A DNA stretch of 64,000 bases. Source: Diphasiastrum complanatum (Eukaryota; Streptophyta; Lycopodiopsida; Lycopodiales; Lycopodiaceae). Under the pieces are notes generated by a model, which saw nothing but the letters and a program-made list of their open reading frames with translations, was not told where the DNA came from and ran no database searches. Within the stretch, counting starts at the first letter, position 1. Each line of letters opens with the position of its first letter. Positions 33,868 to 43,566 of this stretch are shown one piece after another. A program made the translations under genes and the position numbers. The stretch lies in contig CM055111.1 of assembly GCA_029204225.1 (NCBI GenBank), positions 47,757,470-47,821,469 on the forward strand, in the 5' to 3' direction.

Positions 33868-34999
33868 AGTTTTACTATGATCCTTTGTGTACGCTACAAA
33901 TGAATCTTTGCTACAAATAGTAAAAATATTTTTTTTAATGTTTTGCTAAGATCTCACATTATAAGAGAGATCATATGTCATTGGTTCCCTCACCGGTACC
34001 CCAACGGGTGTTGTCTACCATGGAGTGTGCAGAGATTGCAAAGCATTGGAGTGGAATACACTCATTGACAAAGACATCCACCTCTTTAGAGTGGCATCTT
34101 GACGTACAATGCATTGGCCCTTTTGGATAAAGATGTAATTGTTGTATACACATATGACAATATTAGAATTCAAGCACAATAGTACTTCAACATGACAAAT
34201 GAGATTGAATTTGGAGGCCAATGAAAGGCCAATTTTTTTTTATCTAGTCCACTTTATAAAAAAAAGGTGGTCTTTTCTAAGTCCAATAATAAGTTTGATT
34301 GTATTTTTGGCACAATCAATGGAGTGGCATGTCAAGAATTGATCAACAAATAGACAAGTAATTAGTCGCGAAGAGCAGACAGCCAGACAAAACATAGAAA
34401 AGCATTGCAGTATTGACACAAATCTGAACGTAGAACCCAGCAGGTTTTGTAATCAGATTAAGTATAATGAAATATACAAGCCAATATTGCAGGCGAGCAC
34501 AAAACAATAGCGGACGTGACCGTGTGCTTCTCAAAGCTAATCACAATTTGTAAAGGTTATGAACCTATTACTGACAATCTATCTAAAAGAAAGAATCAAT
34601 GCGCGAAGGCATCTACAATGTCTGTCTCTGAATTACAAATCATGTTTAGTTCTATCTTCTGTTGTTTAAATACTAAGATGGTATTCAATATCTACATAAA
34701 TTTTATAGCTGTGCAGATGAAGAAGGTACAAAAGTGGTTGTGTTGTCTGTGGGAGATCGTGGGTGGTTGTTGTTGTTGTCAATTTGATTGCACAGTGCAT
34801 AGAACGAGCGTGAGGAGGCCGCAACGTCGGGCTTCGCTAAATTTCATGCTGGTGAAAATGCGAAAATTGCAACACTCTGTCCAATGCCTTAGAAAATGAT
34901 TTGCAAGGTACCTTCGCCTTTCTATAAGGGCACCTTCGGCTATTGTAGGGCACCTTCGGCATTTATGTCTTCGCAAAAAATACAAAGGTGAAACTTTGT
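33868..34999. other. No recognised gene
   Basis: Open stretches on the minus strand (33971-34221, 34343-34534) and plus strand (34516-34899) have no domain I recognise and are cut by stops in neighbouring frames. A short repeat, AGGGCACCTTCGGC(T)ATT, occurs two to three times at 34909-34960. Confidence 0.4.
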
Positions 35000-35107
35000 C
35001 GCATTTTTCGCCTATCTTATTTTACGTGTAAATATGCAAATTGTGGTGACTGCCGCATTTTTCGCCTGTCTTATTTTACATGTAAATATGCAGACTGTGC
35101 GACAACA
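35000..35107. repeat. 54-bp tandem duplication
   Basis: CGCATTTTTCGCCTnTCTTATTTTACnTGTAAATATGCA occurs at 35000 and again at 35054. The two units differ at a few positions. No function suggested. Confidence 0.8.
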
Positions 35108-35608
35108 CAAGTAAAAATACAGCAACATGAATGGAAGTAGATTAACATAGGATTTAAGAGAGTAGAGAAGATAAATCCAACAATGCATACATGAAGAAGG
35201 TGGTTCTTCTACATTCTTTTGTGATGAGTCCAAGAAAGTCATTTTTGCATCAAGTGGAGTCACATATTTTCATAAAGAGAGTAGATCAAATGGTTCCATC
35301 ATGAGACTTGGTGAGGGAGGTAAACACAATTCAAGAAGAAGAGAAGTATTTGAAGAGTTCAAAGTAGGGTGTACTTTGAATGATGTCCTTGTGAATGATA
35401 GTGAGAAATAATCATCATCATATTAGTCATTACCTAAAACATTTAATAGAAGTTCTTGTTTGAAAAAAGAGAGTACTTCAATCGTCCTTATGTTGAAGGT
35501 ACTGATGATTTTTATCATGGCTTCTAATGTTTTTGAGATTTCTACTTCTTATGATGCAATCATTAAGAGGAAGTCTTATGAAGGAAAGAGCAATGGAAGA
35601 TCCAAGGC
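35108..35608 (+). other. Possible upstream part of the ORF at 35609
   Basis: Contains the open stretch 35460-35660 in another frame (MKKESTSIVLMLKVLMIF...). It could be the upstream half of the following ORF after a frameshift: its last codons, KSNGRSKAWISHLFINSKD, overlap the start of the next frame. No domain. Confidence 0.35.
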
Positions 35609-35974
35609 ATGGATCTCACATCTCTTCATCAACTCAAAGGATTCTATGATTATGAATTAATCACTCATGATCGAGATGGAAAAAGGTTGGTTGGAGAAGA
35701 CTACATGGAGCAAATCGAGAGGCAATTTCTACAAGGCAAGGGAGATCTCATTGGTGAGCTTATTGAGGTTCCTTATGGACTCAAGAAGTCTGGATCTATT
35801 AGGTTTGATACTCATCTTCACCTACTCTACTTCATGTTCGATGAAAAGTTTGGAATCTATCTTTTGCTTTATGATGGTGGCATTGTTTTCACTAACCTTT
35901 GTGGAAATTCAAAATCAGACATTGATGAGATCTTGTTGGATCTAGATCATATGTTTGAGAGAGAAAATTTTTAG
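35609..35974 (+). CDS. Unidentified 121-codon ORF next to a Copia B LTR
   Basis: Translation MDLTSLHQLKGFYDYELITH...ERENF is compositionally normal, with charged and hydrophobic residues mixed (DYMEQIERQFLQGKGDLIGE, RFDTHLHLLYFMFDEKFGIY). It has no stop and no low complexity, unlike the shadows around it. After its stop the text stays protein-like in places (EDIDIFDIFDDQEKG). It lies about 300 bp upstream of the Copia B copy 3 LTR and may be a sequence carried by that element or a gene fragment. I do not recognise it. Confidence 0.4.
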   Translation: MDLTSLHQLKGFYDYELITHDRDGKRLVGEDYMEQIERQFLQGKGDLIGELIEVPYGLKKSGSIRFDTHLHLLYFMFDEKFGIYLLLYDGGIVFTNLCGNSKSDIDEILLDLDHMFERENF

Positions 35975-36269
35975 AGGTTCAGGTCTGAAGATATTGATAT
36001 ATTTGATATCTTTGACGATCAAGAGAAAGGTAAGCAAGTGGAAGTGACACTCTTTGTTTTACTCACACGTTTGGAGAATCTTCTTCCGTAGATGATGCTA
36101 TGCAAGTAAATATTGGTATTCATGGTTTTACATAAACTAAAGGATTTGTAAAGGAGATCTTAGTCAATGAATTTGATGGTCAAGTGGAAGATCAAGAATT
36201 TGATCTCAAAGGGCTTCAACAACACAAAAGGGAAAGCGGGAATTCGGAACTAGTCAAGAGCATCAAAGG

Positions 36270-36705
36270 AGGGTCATTTTTAAAGGTGTTTTGGATCCAT
36301 TTTTGTAGAATGTGTCATGGATCTACTATATATAGCTATACACATGTGTGAGGAGAAGCATTCTCTCTCTCTCTCATCTCATTTCATGCTTATACATGAG
36401 TTCTCTTGGGTTCATCTAGCCATTGGTGCACTATATTTGTGATATCTTGCAATTTTGTGTGTAGAATGCTCATTAAATGTTATAATCGGATCCACATGTG
36501 TGAAAAATAGTAGCTTACTATTTTTGTATGGACAGAAACTTCATTTCATGTTTTGATTTATGTTTGATCAAGATCTATTAGAGTTTGCATCTCATTCATA
36601 GAATAGATGTTGGTTTTTCTACATTGGCAAGGTTGGTGATTTGTTGTCTTCTAACCAAAGATCAAAGGGATGATTTTGGATCTTAATGGTCTGAAATTAT
36701 TCACA
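36270..36705 (+). mobile_element. Copia family B, copy 3: LTR
   Basis: From about 36310 it matches the inverse complement of 26362-32560 and of 1077-1430. The shared parts are the TATA region CTACTATATATAGCT at 36331, the CT-rich tract, CATTTCATGCTTATACATGAG, GTATGGACA and the 3' end ATTATTCACA at 36705. The U3 part differs from the other two copies. The left edge is uncertain; a purine run AAAGGAGGG near 36267 could be the polypurine tract. Confidence 0.6.
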
Positions 36706-37010
36706 TAGTATCAGAGCTCTTGTGTTTTAGGTTATGAAGTAAGCAATCACATTTATCAAGAATTTGGAGGAGATATCAATGCTAGAGCATTAATGATTAA
36801 CTTCTACCCAAAGATTGAGTTTCTTGCATATGTAGATTGGATCTTTTGTAGATCAAAACTCAAATTAGGTTACAATTCCAATTATACACTTCACATATTG
36901 GATTTGGTCAATTTTTTTTTGAATTAGAAAAGCCTAAGTGGTAGCTACAAGATTGCATATCAACTTTTAAGCAATTGCATGTAGAAATTGAAATATTCGA
37001 TTTTTTGTGA
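36706..37010 (+). mobile_element. Copia family B, copy 3: primer site and leader
   Basis: TAGTATCAGAGC (36706-36717) is the Copia primer site with one changed base. The following 290 bp are the inverse complement of 740-1076. The leader ends at 37010 at the foot of an 11-bp hairpin, where a different repeat begins; gag is absent. Confidence 0.7.
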
Positions 37011-37019
37011 TTTTGTCTG

Positions 37020-37044
37020 TTCACAGATTCACTGAATCTGTGAA
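37020..37044. repeat. Hairpin at a repeat junction
   Basis: TTCACAGATTC (37020-37030) and GAATCTGTGAA (37034-37044) are perfect 11-bp arms around a 3-base loop. It lies exactly where Copia B homology ends. Confidence 0.8.
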
Positions 37045-37159
37045 CACGGTTTTAGAATTTCTTTTACTTCTTCTTCGTTCTTCTGTAGTTACGGTTCTTA
37101 TGGTTCTTCTTCTTATTAGAACAGTTACAAAACAACAGTGTTACTTAGATTGCAACATG

Positions 37160-38100
37160 TATTTCATAGCCTGTCAGTGGGAGTCGCGGTTCCGATACTC
37201 AGCTACGTGCATAAACCAGCCATTTAACCAGATATACCTCAAGAGGATCAACGTTCTGGAACGGGGAGCAATCCTACCACTATCTACCAATTCAAAAAAC
37301 AATCAAGAACAAGATTAACTACTGAAACAAGAAAAAACTAGATTCCTTACAGCATTTTAACAGTCTAAGAATCAAGAAACACTCATTTCTTGAAGCTTAG
37401 ATTACTCAAGAACAATCAAGAACTGGACTGTAAGAAAGTATGCAAGATCTACACCACAAACCAGCCTATTTAGTTTACTTGAATGCTGATTTCTACCTTA
37501 TTTCACAAGCAAGAAAATGAATCCTAATCCGTAACTAAGCAAGAGACAAGAAAGCAAGAACCTAGTTAATCCACAGTAGCATGCTCATAGAAACTTCACT
37601 CAAGAACATTGCCATTAACAAGGAGCTTAGCAATCATCAAGAACTCGTGGAGGATCCTCTTTATTTGCTCAAGAGAATTTGATAATACATTCAAAGCTCC
37701 CTCACAAGAGAGGGGGGCCCTTAAATAAGCAAGAAGGCTGCCCATGTAGAGCCCAAGTGGCAATTCCACCAAATTAGAAATTACATGTGGAATTTGCCCT
37801 TTCACTAAAGGTCGCCATCAAAAGGTGGCTCACTCTAACTAATTTAAGGGGGGTCTACATTTATTTACAATGCCTAGGAAATATTGCTACCTCCTACATG
37901 GTCGTTCCTTCTCTGGGATACACCATGTAGGCTCACATAGATATTTTACTGTCATTCTAGCTAGTAATTTCTCGGCTCTCATGCTCGGCTCTCAACTTCT
38001 TCTGCTCTCCTCCTTCTGAGACCTCCTCGGTCATGGGTGAGAGATATTTTGTGTCTTCAACTTGGCTTGACATCTGGGGATTCTCCGAAATCTGCTAACA
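37160..38100 (-). mobile_element. Probable LTR of another Copia-like element
   Basis: On the minus strand the block starts TGTTAGCAGATTTCGG at 38100, preceded by the purine run ATTAGGGGAGGATAA (38115-38101), a typical polypurine tract plus LTR start. It contains a TATA-like CTTATTTAAGGG near 37725. The far end is not certain: TAAGTAACA near 37138 or a point near a weak primer-site-like GTATCGGAACC at about 37193. The frame 37596-37805 on the minus strand lies within the presumed R/U5 region and has no domain. Confidence 0.5.
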
Positions 38101-38116
38101 TTATCCTCCCCTAATC

Positions 38117-38160
38117 TGTTGCAGGCATTAGAGGAGTTCTTAATATCAAAAAGACCCTTT
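38117..38160 (+). repeat. Left terminal inverted repeat of the X-Y-Z-W segment
   Basis: TGTTGCAGG followed by the 35-bp core CATTAGAGGAGTTCT...AAGACCCTTT at 38126-38160. The core is the inverse complement of 45375-45409 with a single mismatch. The inner flanks then diverge. It lies 17 bp from the LTR start at 38100, so it could alternatively belong to the 3' end of that retroelement. Confidence 0.6.
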
Positions 38161-38650
38161 AAGAAATGCCATGTAGGATATACAAAAATATCAAAATAAA
38201 TAAAACAATATTGTTTGTTTGCTTGCCCACACCACTCCCAAGGCCTCCCCAACTCTCAATGATCTAACCACAGTGTCTATAGTCACAGTTAAGAACTGTT
38301 AATAGTTCGCAGTATAACTTGACTAAATTCAAAAATATTCCCTCCATTGGTTACGAAAAGGACAATATTTTCACTGGATCTAGAATATGACCGCCATCCC
38401 CAAATTTGAATCAGAAAAAATTGCAAAATGTTTACATATGCATTCCTTCCACAAGAATGGAAATATGAGCGCCAACTACCTATTGGAATGAAAAAATGAG
38501 CGGCATTTCCAAATTTGAATCAAGCATACAAGCATGGAGATTGGATTGATCGTACATAGTATATAATATAATCAAAGATGAGTATTTTGTTTTGCTTCAT
38601 AGAATCTGGTCATAGTACTTTGATGCAAGTGATTACTCTATTTTTTTTTT
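38161..38650. other. Upstream region of gene X
   Basis: AT-rich DNA with a near-duplicate phrase (ATATGA(C/G)CGCCA and GAGCGGCATTTCCAAATTTGAATCA near 38385 and 38495). TTTTGCTTCATAG near 38597 could be an acceptor of a further exon. No domain. Confidence 0.35.
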
Positions 38651-39643
38651 ATGATGACATTATATCATCTACATGTGGATATCCCTGTTGATTTGGCACC
38701 TTTGCAGAGAAGAGGAGGCAAAGGAGTTCAAATATCTACTGAAGATCGTTCTCGTTACAGGGCAGAAGGAAAGAAAAACGTGGATTTGTGGACAGATGGA
38801 ACATTATATCCACAAGATCCAAGCACTTTGACACATCCCACATTCTCTTCAATAACTCATTTAGTTACATGGATATGCAATGGGCATAGTGGATTACTAG
38901 GATATTGTGAAAGATTGCAAAACCATGGAAAACAACTTTATATGAATAAAGTTCACTTTTTAGAAGGTGAGTTAATTCAGATATCCTCTTATTGTCAGAA
39001 TAGAGATTGTCATCTCCAAAAGACGTTAGAAGAAAATGAACAACTTAAAAAAAATCATGAATCATTATAGAAGATAGCAATCAATATCAAATCAAAAATA
39101 GAGCAAATGCAATCAGTCTTACAGTCTATTCGTATTGAAAACTTGCAATTACTGAAGGATGTGGATTTAGTAAAGAAGAAGGCTGAAAGTAAGAAGCGAA
39201 AGCGACAAAGTTGCAAGGATATTCAAACGCTTTCAAAAGGAGGTTATCGAAATAGAAGGATCTGTGCATTCAAGTAAGCATATTCTAAATTTTGTAAGTT
39301 TTTCAATGACATTTGGATTTTAATTTCAGCTATGGTGATATTCTGCTAACTATCTATTTTTTTTTGCAGATCTGCATTAGTAGCTCCTCGGAATATTAAA
39401 GACAATGCTTCACTAGGAATGTCATTGGGCACAATATTGACTTCAAATCCATTGAGCGTATCATGATGAACAATAGGATTTCAAATGTAAAGTTTAAAAT
39501 AGCAGAGTCTTTGATGGTGGACATTCAAAATATTTTAGATAAGACTATAGTTCAGGGTGCTTGTGATTTTGTAGGTATTAGTAGGGAAGCATATGCAACA
39601 ATATTTAAACTAAAGAAATTATCTGCTAGCGTATGCATCTAAT
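38651..39643 (+). pseudogene. Gene X: unknown protein with coiled coil, two exons, broken
   Basis: Exon 1 (38651-39273) begins MMTLYHLHVDIPVDLAPLQR and contains AEGKKNVDLWTDGTLYPQDP and ICNGHSGLLGYCERLQNHGK. A Lys/Glu/Leu-rich probable coiled coil and a basic segment KKKAESKKRKRQSCKD follow. One TAG at 39068 interrupts it. A donor GTAAGC at 39274 and an acceptor TTTTTTTTTGCAG ending at 39369 join in phase (Lys-Ser). Exon 2 gives SALVAPRNIKDNASLGMSLG and stops at 39464; an overlapping frame from the ATG at 39463 continues NVKFKIAESLMVDIQNILDK to about 39643. Its 3' end overlaps that of gene Y. A second copy lies at 24599-25092. I do not recognise the family. Confidence 0.5.
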
Positions 39644-40861
39644 AGATGTGCATTATCCTTATTTCCACTAAGCTCAATATAAGTGGAATACAATGAATAA
39701 TGGGATCTCCTTAAAGGAACATTCCCATCAGTAAAGCCTAAAATGTTCAAAACATAAGATCTTTTGACAAAAATGATCTTATTTGTCTTAACAAATTTAT
39801 GTCCTCCTAAATAAAATGATAAAGCTTTAACTGCCATTATAAGACTCTCCCCGACTGGGCTCAGCTTGGAATGAGCAATACAGATCTCACTCTTCAAGAA
39901 ATGCCGAAGATAGTGGCCCAGTCCACTGTCCCTCTGGAACAAGGATGCGTGTTGTCTGAAACCACCTCGTCTCACAGAAAAATCATCTATTATGAGAGCA
40001 TTTTGCAATAGGAAATATGTTAGCGAAAATACATTCAGTGATTGAAAACATTCAAATGCAAGGAAGATTAAACACTTACACATTCTTCATCATCAGCAGC
40101 AACCAGATCAGGATGATCAATATAATGACCATGTATTGAAGTGGAATCATCAGTGAAATGCATTAATGATGGACGAAGGAAGCCCATCTGGGATTGAAAT
40201 GCCGTGAATTCTTCATCGGATGGTCTGCCTCACCCATCCTCAGCTATATTTGATAAAGGCTTATTCAGGCATTCTTCACCGGTCATAAGACCCTCCTCAT
40301 CATCAAAATCAATACCAACAACAATGTCATCTGTCTCAAAATCTACAAAGTCGGAGAATTCGGAAATTGTGCCGGATAATAAACATAGAACCTCGTCCTC
40401 ACGATAGTCAAATAATTTACATAAATCAGCAGTAGTAAAATATACATTGTCATTAATATAATATACAAGCAAATTGAAAAGACATTTCGAATCCTCCATA
40501 GATTTGGATTCATCATCAGATGTATTTTGGCCAGTGAAAGAATCCCGGAGAACATCAGTATTTAAATCAATGAAGTCACTTTCTTTATCAGGAGTGTCGA
40601 TAAGAAAGTGACTGATATCCCTAATGGCTGATGAACAGAGGAGGGTGCAAAAGGAGAGTCAGCAACAAGAAACTCATCATCATCTGGGATCTGAACTAAA
40701 AGAAAAAGTACGAAACCACTCTGATATTCAACCAATTGACATTTCTTGTTGCAATACGAACACATAGAACTACTTTTGAAAAGATCAAACAATTTGGTGA
40801 ACATTCTATCCAGTCTATGTCTAAAAGCTGGGAAGAAATGAACAAGATCAGTATAATGCAT
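39619..40861 (-). pseudogene. Gene Y: unknown protein, frameshifted
   Basis: Minus strand. The N-terminal stretch reads MFTKLFDLFKSSSMCSYCNKKC (a Cys4-like CxxC...C cluster) and LLVQIPDDDEFLVADS. After a frame change near 40610 it continues DTPDKESDFIDLNTDVLRDS, MEDSKCLFNLLVYYINDNVY, FTTADLCKLFDYREDEVLCL and a stop near 40237. A donor-like GTAAGTG sits at 40073-40079; the matching acceptor has lost its G (TTGCAA near 40005). The last part is NALIIDDFSVRRGGFRQHAS, FVKRSYVLNILGFTDGNVPL and DAYASR-stop at 39619. The middle is acidic. Convergent with gene X. No family recognised. Confidence 0.45.
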
Positions 40862-41656
40862 GTACTGGAGTTGACCTATGGAGGAAATAGGCTTCTAAGT
40901 ATATCCCTGAATCTGACATAATGTTTATAAAATACGTCAGAATTTGGTTATACAGTCCTGAAAACATGTAGATATGAAATGAGCATGCACAAAAGCGATA
41001 TGTCGCGAATTTCGAGAACGCAAAAGGTAAAAAAATATTCGGTTTTCGTGCCATTTATATTAAATTTTCGCACATGGTCAACGGACTTATGACACATGTC
41101 TACTTTCAATTCGACAACAGGCGCAGGCACGTGTGAGATGACACCTGCACATGTGTGAAATGACACCTAGACACGTGTCGCGTGTTCATTCGAGTGCTTA
41201 TAAACACGTGTCGCTCTCACATTCGATCGTACAAATCCCACACGTGTAGTGTGACAGAGTGACACGTGTCGCTCTCGCATTTGTCCGTACAACTCCCACA
41301 CGTGTGACAGGACGTTCTTTCGCACGTGCAAACCCCGATATAAAATCACAAATTTCGATGAATTTTTTTCACTTTTTTCTCGCTTCGCATATCGCATTTG
41401 TGCGCGTCCTTCACGATCAAAATTCCTCCTACTACCTTCCATGCGCACAGGTCTGATACATCTTCCTACGTGTCACCCCATATCGCACTTGTGCGTCTTT
41501 CCTCAAATCTAATCGTTCTCTCTGATATTCGGCTCGCATAGGTCCGATATACCGTACATTCTGTCCGTACATAGTGGTCCTCTGCGAGTCCTTTATCATC
41601 CCTTCCTTGTCATCCTAACCTTCACGCACAAGTCCGCTATCACACAGTTCACGCCC
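40862..41656 (+). promoter_or_regulatory. Divergent intergenic region with ACGTG-core direct repeats
   Basis: Seven ACGTG cores, most as CACGTGT, lie at about 41128, 41171, 41205, 41241, 41263, 41298 and 41322. Part of this is a 58-bp direct repeat: ACACGTGTCGCTCTC(A/G)CAT...TCCCACACGTGT starts at 41204 and 41262. GTGTGA(G/A)ATGACACCT is also repeated near 41131. TATA-like ATATAAAA follows at about 41338, and the presumed gene Z start is at 41657. Such clustered G-box/ABRE-type cores are known targets of bZIP and bHLH factors; that they act here is inference. The region could serve both Y (leftward) and Z (rightward). Confidence 0.5.
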
Positions 41657-43371
41657 ATGGATAGGAGAAAGCAGACAAGGAGAGACTTCTTCTCTCCTGG
41701 CTGATCCTCATCTCCTACGGTTGCCATCACACCCCCTGCTAGACCTAGAACGCGCAACCGCAGCAGGTGGCTCTCTGAGATACGCAAGTATCAGAGGTCA
41801 ACAGCTCTGTTGATCCCAAGAGCTCCATTCTACTGTGCTATCCGAAACATAACAAGAAATGATCTCGGATAGCACGTTAGATTCACACCGAGTGCTCTTC
41901 AGTGCCTTCAGGAGGCTGCTAAAGATTATATTAGCCTTTTTTTTTAGGATTCTTTTTTGCTTGCCATCCATACCAAGAGGGTTACCATAATGCCCAAGGA
42001 TTTTCAGCTTCTGATGAGAATGAGGGATAGGTACTATAGGTTACATGTATCTCAGCCTGCTGCTCCTAGACCAACTCCTGTAGATAGGACTCATCTTCCT
42101 ACAAAGCGTCCTAGGAAGCAGACAGCCCCCAAGCATGCTCCTAAGAAAGTGAAGCCTATCCCAGAATCCATTGTAGATAATGCTGTAAATATAGCTACCT
42201 CTGTTTTGGATACTCCTAATATTGCTGTAGATACTACACTTCCACCTCCTCCTCCTCCTCCCAATTTCTATACATATATAGATTCGCATGATTATCTTAA
42301 ATTTGAGAAAGACATATCGGATGCTATAGATACAATTGGTACTCCTTTTTGTTTTAGACTAGAAGAACTTGATTTTAGTATTGATTTTAGAGTTCTAGAT
42401 TGTCTGGATCTCAAAGACAGATGGGCTTCTATCATTGATCCTGTGATAGATTCCGGACTGACACTCTTGCAATTTGACATTGCAAGAGATTCATCAAACG
42501 AGTTGCTGGTGCTGAGTAACTTTCGGCTCCAGGCCTTCAAGGAGAATAATGACACATTGTCACAGTGTCTGACAAGTGGATTCACACCAGCAACAAAGTA
42601 TCTGGTCATTCCTTATCATACCAAATAAGATATATTAAGTGCTTCTTCTTGTTTTATGCATTAACATTGACATTTTCAATTTAAATAGTTCTCAGAATTG
42701 CCGCTAAAGTACTTTCAATCTTATTTTGCAGTGACCACTGGAGTTTAAACCTGATCTCTATTAAGAGATCTGTAAATAATATTACTAAATGTTCTTGTGT
42801 CAAGATGAATTCGGCGAGAAATACGCATAAGGATGTAGATATATTCATTCCATATCTAAGTAAATATATTCCTACAGACGTTCCCCATTCCGTGGACTGG
42901 CAGATCGTCAGCTTGGAGGTAAACTCTTCTTTCTTAATAGCATTTTGAAATCAGTATTCTAATGAAATATTTTCAATCTAATTCATTCTGTTTCATAATT
43001 GATTTCTTGTGTGCTGAATTATTTTGCAGTCACCCTAGCAAAATGATTCATTCAACTGTGGGTGGTACACATTGTACAATGCCAAGCTGTTTTTTGAGTG
43101 GTTCATCCTTCAACAAGATGTTGATATTTCTAAGGTAATAAATTCTGTTTATTCTTATTTTGGAATCATGATTAGTTTTCTATTCTGGTGATGTTATTGG
43201 CCATTACTAATGCATAAATGTTCTATTTTGCAGTTTACACTTCCAGAGTACACATCAAGCCAGGTGTACAGATTTAGACAAGAAATTATCCTGAGTATAC
43301 TGGCTCGGGCAAGGCTTCAGCCTCCCGTTATTGATGATGGTGCAAAAGATGATGTAGTTGTACTAAATTAA
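41657..43371 (+). pseudogene. Gene Z: histone H3/CENH3-like domain fused to Ulp1-type protease
   Basis: From the ATG at 41657 one frame runs to 42628. The first 130 codons align with histone H3: N-tail-like MDRRKQTRRD, then EIRKYQRSTALLIPRAPF, RFTPSALQCLQEAAKDYISL and AIHTKRVTIMPKDFQLL. LLIP, RNIT and DS-x-L-x-AIH are closer to plant CENH3 than to canonical H3, and the loop-1 region is one residue longer than in H3. In-frame stops lie at 41702, 41870 and 41945 (the last in a T9 run). A basic, Pro-rich linker (PTKRPRKQTAPKHAPKKVKP, PPPPPPP) follows, then a Ulp1-like fold: YLVIPYH (end of exon 1), DHWSLNLI in exon 42732-42918, QNDSFNCGWYTLYNAKLFFE in exon 43030-43134, and a last exon 43234-43371 ending in TAA. 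Catalytic His (42736), Gln (43039) and Cys (43057) are kept. The Asp position appears as Asn (KMNS, 42808), and a TAG at 43036 precedes the Gln. Donors and acceptors of the last two introns are canonical and in phase. The first intron's donor is unclear. Confidence 0.6.
41835..41875. repeat. 11-bp inverted repeat within the H3-like region
   Basis: GTGCTATCCGA (41835-41845) and TCGGATAGCAC (41865-41875) are exact inverse complements. The second arm contains the in-frame TAG of the loop-1 region, so the stop may have arisen by a local template switch copying the first arm. Confidence 0.75.
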
Positions 43372-43566
43372 AATCAGAAACAATATAGATAGCATAGAAC
43401 CAAAATACATGTATAGACTTCATAGAAAAATATACATTGATATATCAAATGTTGCTCCAGTTTATGAATTTGGGAGCACAAAATACATGTACAGATGCCC
43501 AACTTGGGCTTTCATTTATTGAATGAAAGGGTGTATACACAGATTTTTACCAAAGTTTATTTGAAA
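43372..43566. other. Intergenic between convergent genes Z and W
   Basis: About 195 bp of AT-rich DNA between the TAA of Z and the TAG of W. It contains the word AAATACATGTA(T/C)AGA twice (43402 and 43481). No gene. Confidence 0.5.

Noticed and set aside
33971..34221. Possible Copia pol fragment on the minus strand
   Set aside because: No catalytic or zinc motif could be found, and the Copia-like impression rested on a few residues only.
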